Part shown: piece by piece, positions 26,061 to 34,725 of the stretch
Numbering within the stretch: the stretch's first letter is position 1
Layout: every line of letters starts with the position of its first letter
DNA from: Cystobacterineae bacterium
Lineage (GTDB): Bacteria > Myxococcota > Myxococcia > Myxococcales > Myxococcaceae
Direction of reading: 5' to 3'
DNA length: 64,000 nucleotides
NCBI GenBank assembly: GCA_009782175.1
Contig: WRKR01000002.1
Span: 62,001-126,000, forward strand
Program-made: the position numbers and the translations under genes
The notes under the pieces: generated by a model
Told to the model about the DNA's origin: nothing
Seen by the model: the letters and a program-made list of their open reading frames with translations, nothing else
Databases searched by the model: none

Positions 26061-28304
26061 GCGAGGACAGTTGTTGTCTTCCTGCAGCTGTTCAACCCTT
26101 TGACGCAGCCCATCCCCATCGACAACATATTCCAAAATCTCCCGGAGCTCATTGCAATTGGATACTCGCTTCAAAAGCTCGTTGGCATGGTTTGTACAAT
26201 AGCGCAGCAAAGCAGAAAGCAAGTCTGAGTTGTTTTTGTTGAAGTGGTGGCCCACTTTCCAAATTTGGCAAGCACGCTTGGTGTCGTTTTTCTTGCGCCA
26301 ATCCTCACCATAGCCCAGGCATTTGTTGGGCATGTCATTCAAAACATTTTTTCGGAAGAAGGATTTCAAATAATCATCCAAAGCCGCTTTTTCTTCAGAC
26401 TCACTCATTTCCGAAGCCTCACCAATGAGCAGCACTTTGTCTTTGTCCAAAACTTCTTGAAAACGCTCTGCCGCTGCTTTGATGTTGGCCTTCTCCAAAT
26501 GCGACATTCCCTCACTAAAAAAAGTATCTACTTGCCGAATGAGAACTTGCAAGCGGTGGACTTCTCCGTGCAAATCCACTTGGCTCATGTTGTTCCTGAC
26601 AGCAGCAAGCTTGCCCAGTGCCTCTTTGGTTTTTCCTTCATAATAAAAAAAGATGGCTTGCTCAAAATCCTTCTGCTTCAGCCGCTTTGCAAGCCACTCT
26701 TTCACTTGCTCTGTGGGGTCTATGGTCCCGGGACGGATATCCTCCAAAATCCTTTCTTTGCACCGCCACTCAGGTCCACGCGGATCGACTTGTGAGCGAG
26801 CTACCAGAAAATGGCGATAAAATTCATTCTCAGGTCGCCATTGCTTGGGCTTAAGCTTTCCGGGGGACAAAACGAGCGTATATCCAATGGGGACATAAAG
26901 CTCCGCATCAGGCATGCGCGGGCAAATGAGATCCATATATACACCGCATCTCTTATAAGCCCAGTCCCATTTCTTTGCTTTGCTATAATCCTGGCAATCT
27001 TTTTTGGCTCTCTCTTCAACTTTCTTTTTGACAACTTCAGAAAGCTCAGCTGCCTGCCGACGATATTCTCTGCAGGACTCATCAATCTCCGAAAAAAGAT
27101 CAAGTGCTTTTTCGGGCTCAAACTCCAAAGCTTGCTTTCCTTGCTCAAAATAACGCGCGCATTCGGTTTCCACCGTAATGAGCTGTATAAGGTCGTTGAC
27201 TTCTTTGTTGATGGGGTCGATCGCTCGCGCACGATCGCAAGCCTCAGCGGCGCGCGCATAGTCCAGCACATGAAGATATTGTCGGCATTGCCTCACAGCT
27301 TTTTCTACTTCTATGGCTTCGCTATCCCTCGAGGGAGGAGCAGTCCTGTCAACAGGAGGGCGAGGCGGCGGCGGAGGCGGCGATGAAGACAGCTTCAACT
27401 TCAGGGCAACAGCAACCAACAAGCAGACAACGACAATGCCTGCCACAACAAAAAGCGTTTTCTTTGAGCGAGGAGCTCTCTCAACAGCAACAGCTTCTGC
27501 TTCCTCTTCGGCTGCTTCCTTTTCTTCATATCTGCTGACTGCTCTGCTGGCCGCTCTGCTTGCTGCCAATGGCCTCTCAGGCCTTTTGGCAAGCGCATTC
27601 CTTCGAGACGGCTTCTGAGCAACCTGCGCACCGTCCATTTGAAGACGCATTTCTACGGTCCCAAAACACACCACATCACCGTTGGACAAGGAGGTGGCTT
27701 CATGGACGGCTTCACCATTGACAGACGTGCCGTTGGCACTGCCCAAATCCGTCAGCCATATGCTTCCATCTTCATGAACAACCACTTCTGCATGTTGACG
27801 GCTCATGGAGACGTCTTCAATTTGTATTTCACAACCAGCCATCCTGCCCACAACAGACGTCCCTACAAGCTCAAAGCGCTTGCCTTCTGCAGGTTTTCCA
27901 ACGCAGATCAGCACAGCTTGCTTTTTTGAAATGGCGTCCAACCTTAAAGGGCCCATGGTATCTTCTTGAGAGATAACAACAGCCTTGGGTTGTGTGTTCT
28001 CTTCTTTCTCTGCTGGTTTGTCCAAGCGAACAACAATCTCACAGTCACCGATAACGACTTGAGCTTTGTCTTCTAAACAAACAGGAGAAGAAATAACTTC
28101 TTCATTAACCAGGGTACCGTTGGCAGAGCCTAAATCCTCAACCCAAAGCTCCTCGCCTTCCAGAAAAAACCGGGCATGGCGACGAGAAACCCCTTCTTCT
28201 GTCAGGACAATGTCGTTCCCATCCAGACGACCTAGCGTCAGTTGGCCAACAACTTCCCACTCTTCTTCTGTCCCATCCGTATGATAAATAACTAAAAAAG
28301 GCAT
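26058..28304 (-). CDS. Double-FHA membrane protein with TPR-like periplasmic part
   Basis: 748 aa from ATG 28304. GAGGAG inside the last codons of the upstream cpaF gene provides the binding site, and GTG 28310 is too close to it. The first FHA domain (about 5-90) has GRLDGNDIVLTEEGVSRRHARF and DLGSANGTLVN. The second (about 125-210) has VVGRMAGCEIQIEDVSMSRQHAEV and LGSANGTSVNG. A charged Ala/Glu linker, one membrane helix (TLFVVAGIVVVCLLVAVAL) and a C-terminal part with TPR-like helices follow. FHA domains read phosphothreonine, so it is a likely target or sensor of the Ser/Thr kinases in this window. It is translationally coupled to the secretion ATPase. Confidence 0.9.
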   Translation of the reverse strand: MPFLVIYHTDGTEEEWEVVGQLTLGRLDGNDIVLTEEGVSRRHARFFLEGEELWVEDLGSANGTLVNEEVISSPVCLEDKAQVVIGDCEIVVRLDKPAEKEENTQPKAVVISQEDTMGPLRLDAISKKQAVLICVGKPAEGKRFELVGTSVVGRMAGCEIQIEDVSMSRQHAEVVVHEDGSIWLTDLGSANGTSVNGEAVHEATSLSNGDVVCFGTVEMRLQMDGAQVAQKPSRRNALAKRPERPLAASRAASRAVSRYEEKEAAEEEAEAVAVERAPRSKKTLFVVAGIVVVCLLVAVALKLKLSSSPPPPPPRPPVDRTAPPSRDSEAIEVEKAVRQCRQYLHVLDYARAAEACDRARAIDPINKEVNDLIQLITVETECARYFEQGKQALEFEPEKALDLFSEIDESCREYRRQAAELSEVVKKKVEERAKKDCQDYSKAKKWDWAYKRCGVYMDLICPRMPDAELYVPIGYTLVLSPGKLKPKQWRPENEFYRHFLVARSQVDPRGPEWRCKERILEDIRPGTIDPTEQVKEWLAKRLKQKDFEQAIFFYYEGKTKEALGKLAAVRNNMSQVDLHGEVHRLQVLIRQVDTFFSEGMSHLEKANIKAAAERFQEVLDKDKVLLIGEASEMSESEEKAALDDYLKSFFRKNVLNDMPNKCLGYGEDWRKKNDTKRACQIWKVGHHFNKNNSDLLSALLRYCTNHANELLKRVSNCNELREILEYVVDGDGLRQRVEQLQEDNNCPR

Positions 28305-28306
28305 CG

Positions 28307-30004
28307 TCACTCCTCTCTGAAGATGCCCATGTTGACAGGAATGCCACGTCGCTGCAGATCTTCATAAAACTTGGGAACAAACCCCGATGCAACATAGCGC
28401 CCTTTCACCTTCCCGTCCGGTGTAAAACCATCCTGCTTAAAATAAAAAATGTCTTGCAAAGTAATAATGTCGACTTCCATCCCCGAAACCTCCGTAATAT
28501 AAGAGAGCCTTCGGCTTCCATCCGTAAACCGCGTTTGCTGCACAATAATATGCACGGCACTGGCAATTTGCTCGCGAATGGCCTTGGCGGGCAAATCCAT
28601 GCCTGCCATCATCACCATGGTTTCCATGCGCGCCAAAGCATCCCGCGGCGTGTTGGCATGCAGCGTCGTCAAAGAACCATCGTGGCCCGTATTCATGGCT
28701 TGCAACATGTCCAGCGTTTCACCACTGCGGCATTCACCCACAACAATCCTGTCTGGCCGCATGCGCAAACAGTTCTTCACCAAATCTCTGATGGTAATCG
28801 CTCCCTTCCCTTCTAAATTCGGCGGACGCGACTCCAATTGGATCCAATGCTCTTGCGGCAACTGCAACTCGGCCGCATCCTCTACGGTAATAATACGCTC
28901 GTCTTCCGGAATAAAACCGCTGATGATGTTGAGGGTGGTGGTTTTTCCTGAGCCCGTTCCCCCGGAAATAACAATATTGCGCTTGGCCTGCACACACGCT
29001 TCGAGAAATTCCGCCATCTGCGGCGTTAAGGTTTGGAAACGGACCAAATCTGCAATGCGCAAAGCCTCACGTTTAAACTTGCGGATGGTAATGCAGGGGC
29101 CCTTGAGCGCCAAAGGTGGAATAATCGCATTCACACGACTTCCATCCTTTAAACGCGCATCAACCAAAGGTGAGGATTCGTCAATTCTTCGACCAATGGG
29201 GGCAACAATACGCTCAATGACGCCAAGCACGGCTTGGTTGGAAGAAAAAATTTTATCCGAAAGCGTAATTTTGCCACGCTGCTCAACATAAAGTTGCGTG
29301 GCGTGGTTAACCATAATTTCAGAAACATCCTCGTTGGCCAAAAAGGCTTCCAAAGGGCCCAAACCCAAAGCCTCGTTGAGAATGTCCGTCAGCAGTTGAT
29401 TGCGGTTGATGTGGGCGGGCAATTCGCCATCCATCTCCATTTGATCGATCAGATCTCGAATGGCTTTCTCTGTGCGCCGCCAGAGCTCTTCATCCCCAAG
29501 CCGGTCCAAATCCATGCGCCGCAAATCCAAATAGTCAATCAGACGATCATGGATGTCTTTTTGCAGCTTCGCATAAGCTTCTACGGCTGGATCTATCTTG
29601 TGCTTTCGACCTTTAGCAAGCGCGGCCGCAAGCGAAGCCGGCATGTTCTTCTGAGAAAAATCTTCCTTGTCTTCCAGGCGATCTTCTAATTCCTCGTCAT
29701 CCTCATGCTCATCTTCTATCAGCTCTACGTAGAGGAAATAGTCACCTATAGAAATCTCATCCTCAGGCTTTATAACCTGTGGCCCCGCCAAACGCCGCCC
29801 ATTGACAAAAGTCCCATTCGTCGAACGCAAATCAACAAGAATAACCCTGCCTTCACGCTCAACCAACTTGGCGTGGTTCTTCGAGACATTCCCTTTGGAA
29901 AGACAAATATCGCAGCTCGCCAAACGACCAATGGAAATCTCTGCTTTGTCGAATGAAATCTTCTCTTCTCCAGAATCTTTCTCGGCAAGAGTTACCCAAA
30001 GCAT
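28307..30004 (-). CDS. cpaF: CpaF/TadA-family secretion ATPase with N-terminal FHA domain
   Basis: 565 aa from ATG 30004 (AAGGAAGA upstream); a GTG at 30067 is possible but starts before the domain. Residues about 1-100 are an FHA domain (ISIGRLASCDICLSKGNVSKNHAKL, STNGTFVNG) followed by an acidic linker. The rest is a CpaF-type type II/IV secretion ATPase: VSEIMVN, SRVNAIIPPLALKGPCITIRKF, Walker A SGGTGSGKTT, Asp box ITVEDAAELQLP, and Walker B RIVVGECRSGETLDMLQAMNTGHDGSL. It powers assembly of Flp/Tad-like fibres. The FHA fusion suggests control by threonine phosphorylation. It overlaps the ribosome binding site of the downstream FHA/TPR gene. Confidence 0.93.
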   Translation of the reverse strand: MLWVTLAEKDSGEEKISFDKAEISIGRLASCDICLSKGNVSKNHAKLVEREGRVILVDLRSTNGTFVNGRRLAGPQVIKPEDEISIGDYFLYVELIEDEHEDDEELEDRLEDKEDFSQKNMPASLAAALAKGRKHKIDPAVEAYAKLQKDIHDRLIDYLDLRRMDLDRLGDEELWRRTEKAIRDLIDQMEMDGELPAHINRNQLLTDILNEALGLGPLEAFLANEDVSEIMVNHATQLYVEQRGKITLSDKIFSSNQAVLGVIERIVAPIGRRIDESSPLVDARLKDGSRVNAIIPPLALKGPCITIRKFKREALRIADLVRFQTLTPQMAEFLEACVQAKRNIVISGGTGSGKTTTLNIISGFIPEDERIITVEDAAELQLPQEHWIQLESRPPNLEGKGAITIRDLVKNCLRMRPDRIVVGECRSGETLDMLQAMNTGHDGSLTTLHANTPRDALARMETMVMMAGMDLPAKAIREQIASAVHIIVQQTRFTDGSRRLSYITEVSGMEVDIITLQDIFYFKQDGFTPDGKVKGRYVASGFVPKFYEDLQRRGIPVNMGIFREE

Positions 30005-30099
30005 AGCACAAATATCTTCCTTAGCCCCAGAGCTCACCACCTGCACAACGGCAAGCGCTGTGCTCACCTTTGTGCAAGTGGTATTTCACCTTTGGTAGT

Positions 30100-31545
30100 T
30101 TAGTCAAAAATATCAAAACGAACATCGCTTCGAGCCTGTTTATAGCGCACTTTCATATCGTCAATCATCTCGCGGATTTTATCAGACTCGGGATTCACAA
30201 TTCGCGGAGTCACAAAAATCAACAGCTCCCGCTTCGTCGTGTCAAACCCTCTGTTTTTGAACAATTCACCGATGATGGGAATGTGTCCCAGGCCAGGAAA
30301 CTTAGAAACAGACTTTTGCTCATCATGGTTGAAGACGCCTGAAAGTACAATGGTCTCCCCATGACGAACGGTGACGTTCGTCCTTACGCGACGATTGCGA
30401 AAACCTGGCATGCTGACTCCACCACCCAAAGAGACGGAAACAGAGTTGTCTATTTCTGAAACCTCTGCCTCAATTTCCGTCTCAATGTTGCCACTGCGAT
30501 CTGCCGTGGGTTTAATTTTGAGCATAACCCCATAGGGTTTGAATTGAACCATCATGCTGCTCATCGAAACCAAAGGAAGAGGAACTTCGCCTCCTGCCAA
30601 AAACTCAGCCGTTTCACCACTGGCGCACACAAGCTTGGGTTGCGCAAGCAAGCGCCCATAGCCCGTATTGTCTTGAAGGCCAAAAGACCAACCCGAATCT
30701 AAACCTCCACTCGCCCCAAAACCACCTTCAAATGGAGTGGATGAGGAAAACAACCCCTTGCTCATGCTGAATGAGCTTGACACATCTCCCACCAAATCCG
30801 TCGGGAGCTTGAGCCCATAGCGATCCAAGGTGTTTCGTCGAACTTCTACAAACTGAACTTCAGACAAAACCATGCGGCGAATGCCCACCGTCAATAAACT
30901 CTCGACTTGCTCACCCAAAGCCTTGGTGATCAGCTGCACCTTCTCGAGATCTTGCTGGCTCTCCACGGAACCTTCCAGAAAAACAGTCGCACCCACAACG
31001 TTGGCACGAATGTTCTTTAATCCCGCCTTTTGAAACGCTGCATCCAAATTCTGCGCAACCAAACGCTTGGCATTGGGTGAAATTTTTACAAGGCTCTTTA
31101 CGTTGGGATAGATGGCAACCACCTGATCAACCCTGTCTGCGTCCGCCTGGGTATAGGCTTGGCCATCAATATAGACAAAATCCCCAATGATGCGCACGTT
31201 GATGCCCTCAATGTCTCCCAAGAGCTTTTTGATATCCGTAACCACAATGCTCTGATCTACCTTGCGAACAGTGACGGTGTAGGCTTGACGCTGCCCGTTA
31301 TTCCTCCAAACCGTCAACGTCGTCCTGCCTTCCGCCAATGCCGTCAACAAAAGCTGGTTGGGAGGAACAACCTTCACCTCAAGAACATCCGGGCTGCCCG
31401 CAGCAACACGAACAGCCCCTGAGATGCTAAGCACACGCTGAGAACCCACACCCATGTTGAGATGACTGCCTTCAGGCTGAGACTGAGCCAGCGCTATCAC
31501 TCCGAAAACCCAGCAAATTGCCAAAAACCTGCGCATCCGCATCAT
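30100..31545 (-). CDS. cpaC: CpaC/RcpA-like secretin
   Basis: Outer-membrane pore protein of a Tad/Flp-type system, 481 aa from ATG 31545, five bases behind GGAG. The signal peptide is RRFLAICWVFGVIALAQSQ. An N-terminal pilus-assembly domain (GSQRVLSISGAVRVAAGSPDVLEVKVV) is followed by a BON-like segment (VRIIGDFVYIDGQAYTQADADRVDQVV). The secretin beta domain comes last, with VPLPLVSMSSMMVQFKPYGVMLKIKPTADRSGNIETEIEAEVSEID and the C-terminal SKFPGLGHIPIIGELFKNRGFDTTKRELLIFVTPRIV. It is at the normal length for CpaC. It lies 33 bases downstream of the prepilin peptidase gene. Confidence 0.93.
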   Translation of the reverse strand: MMRMRRFLAICWVFGVIALAQSQPEGSHLNMGVGSQRVLSISGAVRVAAGSPDVLEVKVVPPNQLLLTALAEGRTTLTVWRNNGQRQAYTVTVRKVDQSIVVTDIKKLLGDIEGINVRIIGDFVYIDGQAYTQADADRVDQVVAIYPNVKSLVKISPNAKRLVAQNLDAAFQKAGLKNIRANVVGATVFLEGSVESQQDLEKVQLITKALGEQVESLLTVGIRRMVLSEVQFVEVRRNTLDRYGLKLPTDLVGDVSSSFSMSKGLFSSSTPFEGGFGASGGLDSGWSFGLQDNTGYGRLLAQPKLVCASGETAEFLAGGEVPLPLVSMSSMMVQFKPYGVMLKIKPTADRSGNIETEIEAEVSEIDNSVSVSLGGGVSMPGFRNRRVRTNVTVRHGETIVLSGVFNHDEQKSVSKFPGLGHIPIIGELFKNRGFDTTKRELLIFVTPRIVNPESDKIREMIDDMKVRYKQARSDVRFDIFD

Positions 31546-31579
31546 CACTTCTCCCATATATACTTTGTTAGCCATTTTG

Positions 31580-32095
31580 TTAGCCTATCCAGAAAGACAA
31601 AACCAAGCTCCCCAAACCCCCTAGCGCAATTGATACACCATAGGGAATGGAAGCACGCTCCCGTACCCTATCCTTTTTCGGTGCTAATTCGCTAGGTGAA
31701 TGTGTGAATCCATGTCGGCGAATATTTCTCACAACAACACTGATGAATGCCTGCAATGCCCCTATCAGTGAAACCAATACCAAAGCCTCCATTATCCTCG
31801 GCCAACCCAATGCCGCTCCTACAGCCCCCATCAGCTTAACGTCTCCCCACCCAAACCCTTTGTTCCATAAAGCAAATATTCCTAGAAAACCCGCTCCTAT
31901 ACAACAACCTAAAAAGCCAGAAAAAAAACCTTCTACCCATCCCCATTGCATCCCTTGAATCACCCATGACAAAAATATGGTCGGCAACGTCACCCGATCG
32001 TAGATCTTCCGAAAACACAAATCCGTCACAAGACTGATGCACAATGCACAACTCAACAACAAGCAAAGCACCATCTGCAAGCCGTCAGCTGTCAC
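31580..32095 (-). CDS. cpaA: Prepilin peptidase (A24, CpaA/TadV-like)
   Basis: 171-aa polytopic membrane protein with about five hydrophobic segments. It carries the aspartyl-protease motif GFGWGDVKLMGAVGA (GxGD type) and a first catalytic Asp near LVTDLCFRKI. It cleaves the leader of Flp-type prepilins and fits the short, methylase-free CpaA/TadV class. GTG 32095 is the listed start; ATG 32074 is an alternative, and neither has a good ribosome binding site. It sits in the secretion cluster between an FHA gene and cpaC. Confidence 0.88.
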   Translation of the reverse strand: MTADGLQMVLCLLLSCALCISLVTDLCFRKIYDRVTLPTIFLSWVIQGMQWGWVEGFFSGFLGCCIGAGFLGIFALWNKGFGWGDVKLMGAVGAALGWPRIMEALVLVSLIGALQAFISVVVRNIRRHGFTHSPSELAPKKDRVRERASIPYGVSIALGGLGSLVLSFWIG

Positions 32096-32116
32096 TGGGT
32101 ATGCTTTAAATAAAAA

Positions 32117-32824
32117 TTATCGGAAGGAAACACGGACACGCTCACTGCAAATATAATATTCGTCACCATCCTCAATCCGCCTGCGCTGCTTCAAACGCTG
32201 CTTGTTAAACCAAGTCCCATTTGAAGAGTCCATGTCCTCAATATAACAATCATCTCCTTCCCGAGTGATCACCGCGTGCTCCCTCGAAACCTTCCCGGAC
32301 TGAATCACCAAATTGCAATGCCGCCCCCGACCAATGATAAATCGAGAAGAACCCACTTCTTGAGGATCGCCCTCATCCAACTGCAAATATAAACTCTTCC
32401 CCGCATAAGAGCTCGCAACCCCCAACGCCCCATCCATCTCCCATACATCCGCAGAGGAAGAGGCTCCCAGCTCCTGCCGCGCGCGCATGGAACGCTCTAA
32501 CTCCGCAGCCGCTTCCATAACACGCGCTTGACGCCCTTCATCATCATCAAGCTCCATGCGCGAAAGGCCTCGGGAGCTGCCTCCTTCAACACGGCGGCTA
32601 GGCGGCAATGCAGGCGGACGCTCACTTTCACCATGAAATGCAGTGCGCGCTATCGCATGCTCGCCTTGTACTTCTAAGAAACCATTCAGCCTCGCAAACA
32701 TAAACATCGCTTGGTTGATCAGGGCTTCCCTGTCGGCTCCCATTTGGACTGCCATCTCTTCAAACACATGCCAGATGTGATCTGCTATCGCTATGCGTCG
32801 TTGTGACTTGGAACTAGGTCCCAT
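32117..32824 (-). CDS. FHA-domain protein
   Basis: 235 aa. The first 60 residues (IADHIWHVFEEMAVQMGADREALINQAMFMF) form a helical domain resembling a short ribbon-helix-helix or adaptor fold. A Ser/Arg/Glu-rich linker follows. A C-terminal FHA domain has FIIGRGRHCNLVIQSGKVSREHAVI and SSNGTWFNKQRL. It has no signal peptide, so it is cytoplasmic. It opens the Tad-like cluster, 21 bases upstream of the prepilin peptidase. It is a likely phospho-dependent scaffold. Confidence 0.9.
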   Translation of the reverse strand: MGPSSKSQRRIAIADHIWHVFEEMAVQMGADREALINQAMFMFARLNGFLEVQGEHAIARTAFHGESERPPALPPSRRVEGGSSRGLSRMELDDDEGRQARVMEAAAELERSMRARQELGASSSADVWEMDGALGVASSYAGKSLYLQLDEGDPQEVGSSRFIIGRGRHCNLVIQSGKVSREHAVITREGDDCYIEDMDSSNGTWFNKQRLKQRRRIEDGDEYYICSERVRVSFR

Positions 32825-32886
32825 CTTTCAAGCATCCTTCAGTTCAACGTGAAATCCAAAATATTTCCACCCCTCAACCCCGCCCC

Positions 32887-34725
32887 TCACCGATAACATG
32901 TTAGCTCTGCTTCACCTAAACTTCCATCAACCAAAGCATTGGTGTCCACTTCAATCAAAGCATTAGAAGAAGAAAATGAAACATATGCCCTTCTTCTCAC
33001 CGAATCGACCCATACGCCAGCAGCAATTCGCGTAGAACAATCGCTAAAATTCTGAATGTCTCGACCATGAGCAGCATAACCAGAGGCCAACACAAGCTCC
33101 CAACGCGCATTCCGAATGGCTTTGTCTGAAAAATCCACCCCAAATTCAATGGTTAGGATTGGGTCCGCCGGGGGGGACAAAGAGCTTGCACCATATTCAA
33201 ACCTCTCCCCAGCTCCTGTTCGTCCCATGTAGCCGGTTTTCGTACCTGCAACCACATAGGACTTGTTGGTTCCTGCACCGGCCCTTAAATGAAAGTGGGT
33301 CCTCCCGGAGCAAGCTGAAGGTATGGCTCCTTCTGCAAGCAATGCTCTATTCACTTCATCTATGCTCTCAACAACCAACTCCGCACACAGCGTGTCACCC
33401 ACAAATATTTCCAACAGATCGCCAGCTTGAGCGCGAGACATGTCCGCAGCACCCGCAGGGAAATACCTCCCGTCTGAATCCGCAGTGGGCAAGTCCACCC
33501 ACCCCGGTATTAAAGACTCTATTCCAATCAAAACAGTTTCATCCAAGGTAGCCCCATCTGCTACTTTCACGTTGGGAGTCCCATCTTCGTTGAGCAAGGG
33601 GCCTTCTATGTAGTCCACCTCTGCAAGCTCTCCTGTGTCGCCTGGAGAAAAAAAGGCGACGGACACCGCTTTGGCGGCTTCAAAAGGCAGCAGCGTCGCC
33701 GCATCAAACATCCCCATTAAACCACTGCCTGTTACATAAAGCCCTGCCAACCTCTCCGTCCCGTTGAGGGTGACAGGTACGAAACCCAATGCAATAGGCA
33801 TCCCTCCCACCGAAGGCATTGCCCTCGTCGGCGCCCAATCCCCCGTCTCCATGTCCAAGGCAACAATGCCACTCCCACAAAGCGCTGCCTCACAGCTCCC
33901 CTCGTCAAGCAAAGCATAGAGCCACCTCCCCGCAGGCAATGTGTCAAATGCGGCATGGGTTGCCAACATTCGAAACGCTTGCTGCAGCTCAATCTTCTCC
34001 TGCAACACTTGTGTGTTGTCCAGAAGGTAAAGAGCCGACGGCGCGCTGCCCACGCCTCGCACGGCCACAGCCAGCTCACCTTCGGGCAATATGCTCAAGG
34101 CTGTTATCACTTGCTCCGGGTAGCTTTGAATGTGGAGCTGCCGTGCGGACAAAGCTTCTATGGAAGCCTCATCAACCGTCTGCTCACCTTCCAAATCCAA
34201 TGCCCACAGCCTCCCTTCGCTGCCATCATAGGTGGCGAAAAAAAGCGTTGAGTAACTCTCCCCGCGGTGGGCGGCCAGTGCTGTCACAGGCTCTGCCGTC
34301 GGAAAACGTTTGAGCTCTTTGAGCCACTCGCGCGAGCCGCCCACAATGGAAATATCCCTTCTCCCGTGGCTGGCCACATAAATGAAAGGACCTCCCACTG
34401 TTTTGCCTTTTTTGAGGCCTTCCAGCTCCTCCCAGCGTAGATCGCTCGCCAAAATATTGGGGTAAGTCAAAACAGGAATGGAAAGCGGCTCCAAAGGGTT
34501 GATGGCCGGCATAAAATGAGGGCCCCTCACGCGATCGCTGGAGTTCAAATCCAAAACACGCAACTCACTCTTGTCTGTAGATAACGTAAACACCAGCTCT
34601 TCGGCCGACACCAAATTGCCGACACCATAAAGCGCTGCACTGCTGCCTTCAGGCTTTTCACTGCAAGCCACACTTAAACATGCGGCCCCCACCCAAAGCA
34701 TCCAACGGTGTTTGGCAATATTCAT
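32887..34725 (-). CDS. Lipoprotein, probable beta-propeller
   Basis: 612 aa with signal peptide and lipobox LSVAC (Cys 21). The rest is rich in strands with WD/Kelch-like spacing: VFTLSTDKSELRVLDLNS, FIYVASHGRRDISIVGGSREW, RLWALDLEGEQ, ALYLLDNTQ, and a C-terminal RAYVSFSSSNALIEVDTNALVDG. The blades read like those of surface YncE-type propellers, but the family is not certain. Its ATG overlaps the TGA of the upstream lipoprotein gene (ATGA), so the two are translationally coupled and probably work together. Confidence 0.8.
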   Translation of the reverse strand: MNIAKHRWMLWVGAACLSVACSEKPEGSSAALYGVGNLVSAEELVFTLSTDKSELRVLDLNSSDRVRGPHFMPAINPLEPLSIPVLTYPNILASDLRWEELEGLKKGKTVGGPFIYVASHGRRDISIVGGSREWLKELKRFPTAEPVTALAAHRGESYSTLFFATYDGSEGRLWALDLEGEQTVDEASIEALSARQLHIQSYPEQVITALSILPEGELAVAVRGVGSAPSALYLLDNTQVLQEKIELQQAFRMLATHAAFDTLPAGRWLYALLDEGSCEAALCGSGIVALDMETGDWAPTRAMPSVGGMPIALGFVPVTLNGTERLAGLYVTGSGLMGMFDAATLLPFEAAKAVSVAFFSPGDTGELAEVDYIEGPLLNEDGTPNVKVADGATLDETVLIGIESLIPGWVDLPTADSDGRYFPAGAADMSRAQAGDLLEIFVGDTLCAELVVESIDEVNRALLAEGAIPSACSGRTHFHLRAGAGTNKSYVVAGTKTGYMGRTGAGERFEYGASSLSPPADPILTIEFGVDFSDKAIRNARWELVLASGYAAHGRDIQNFSDCSTRIAAGVWVDSVRRRAYVSFSSSNALIEVDTNALVDGSLGEAELTCYR

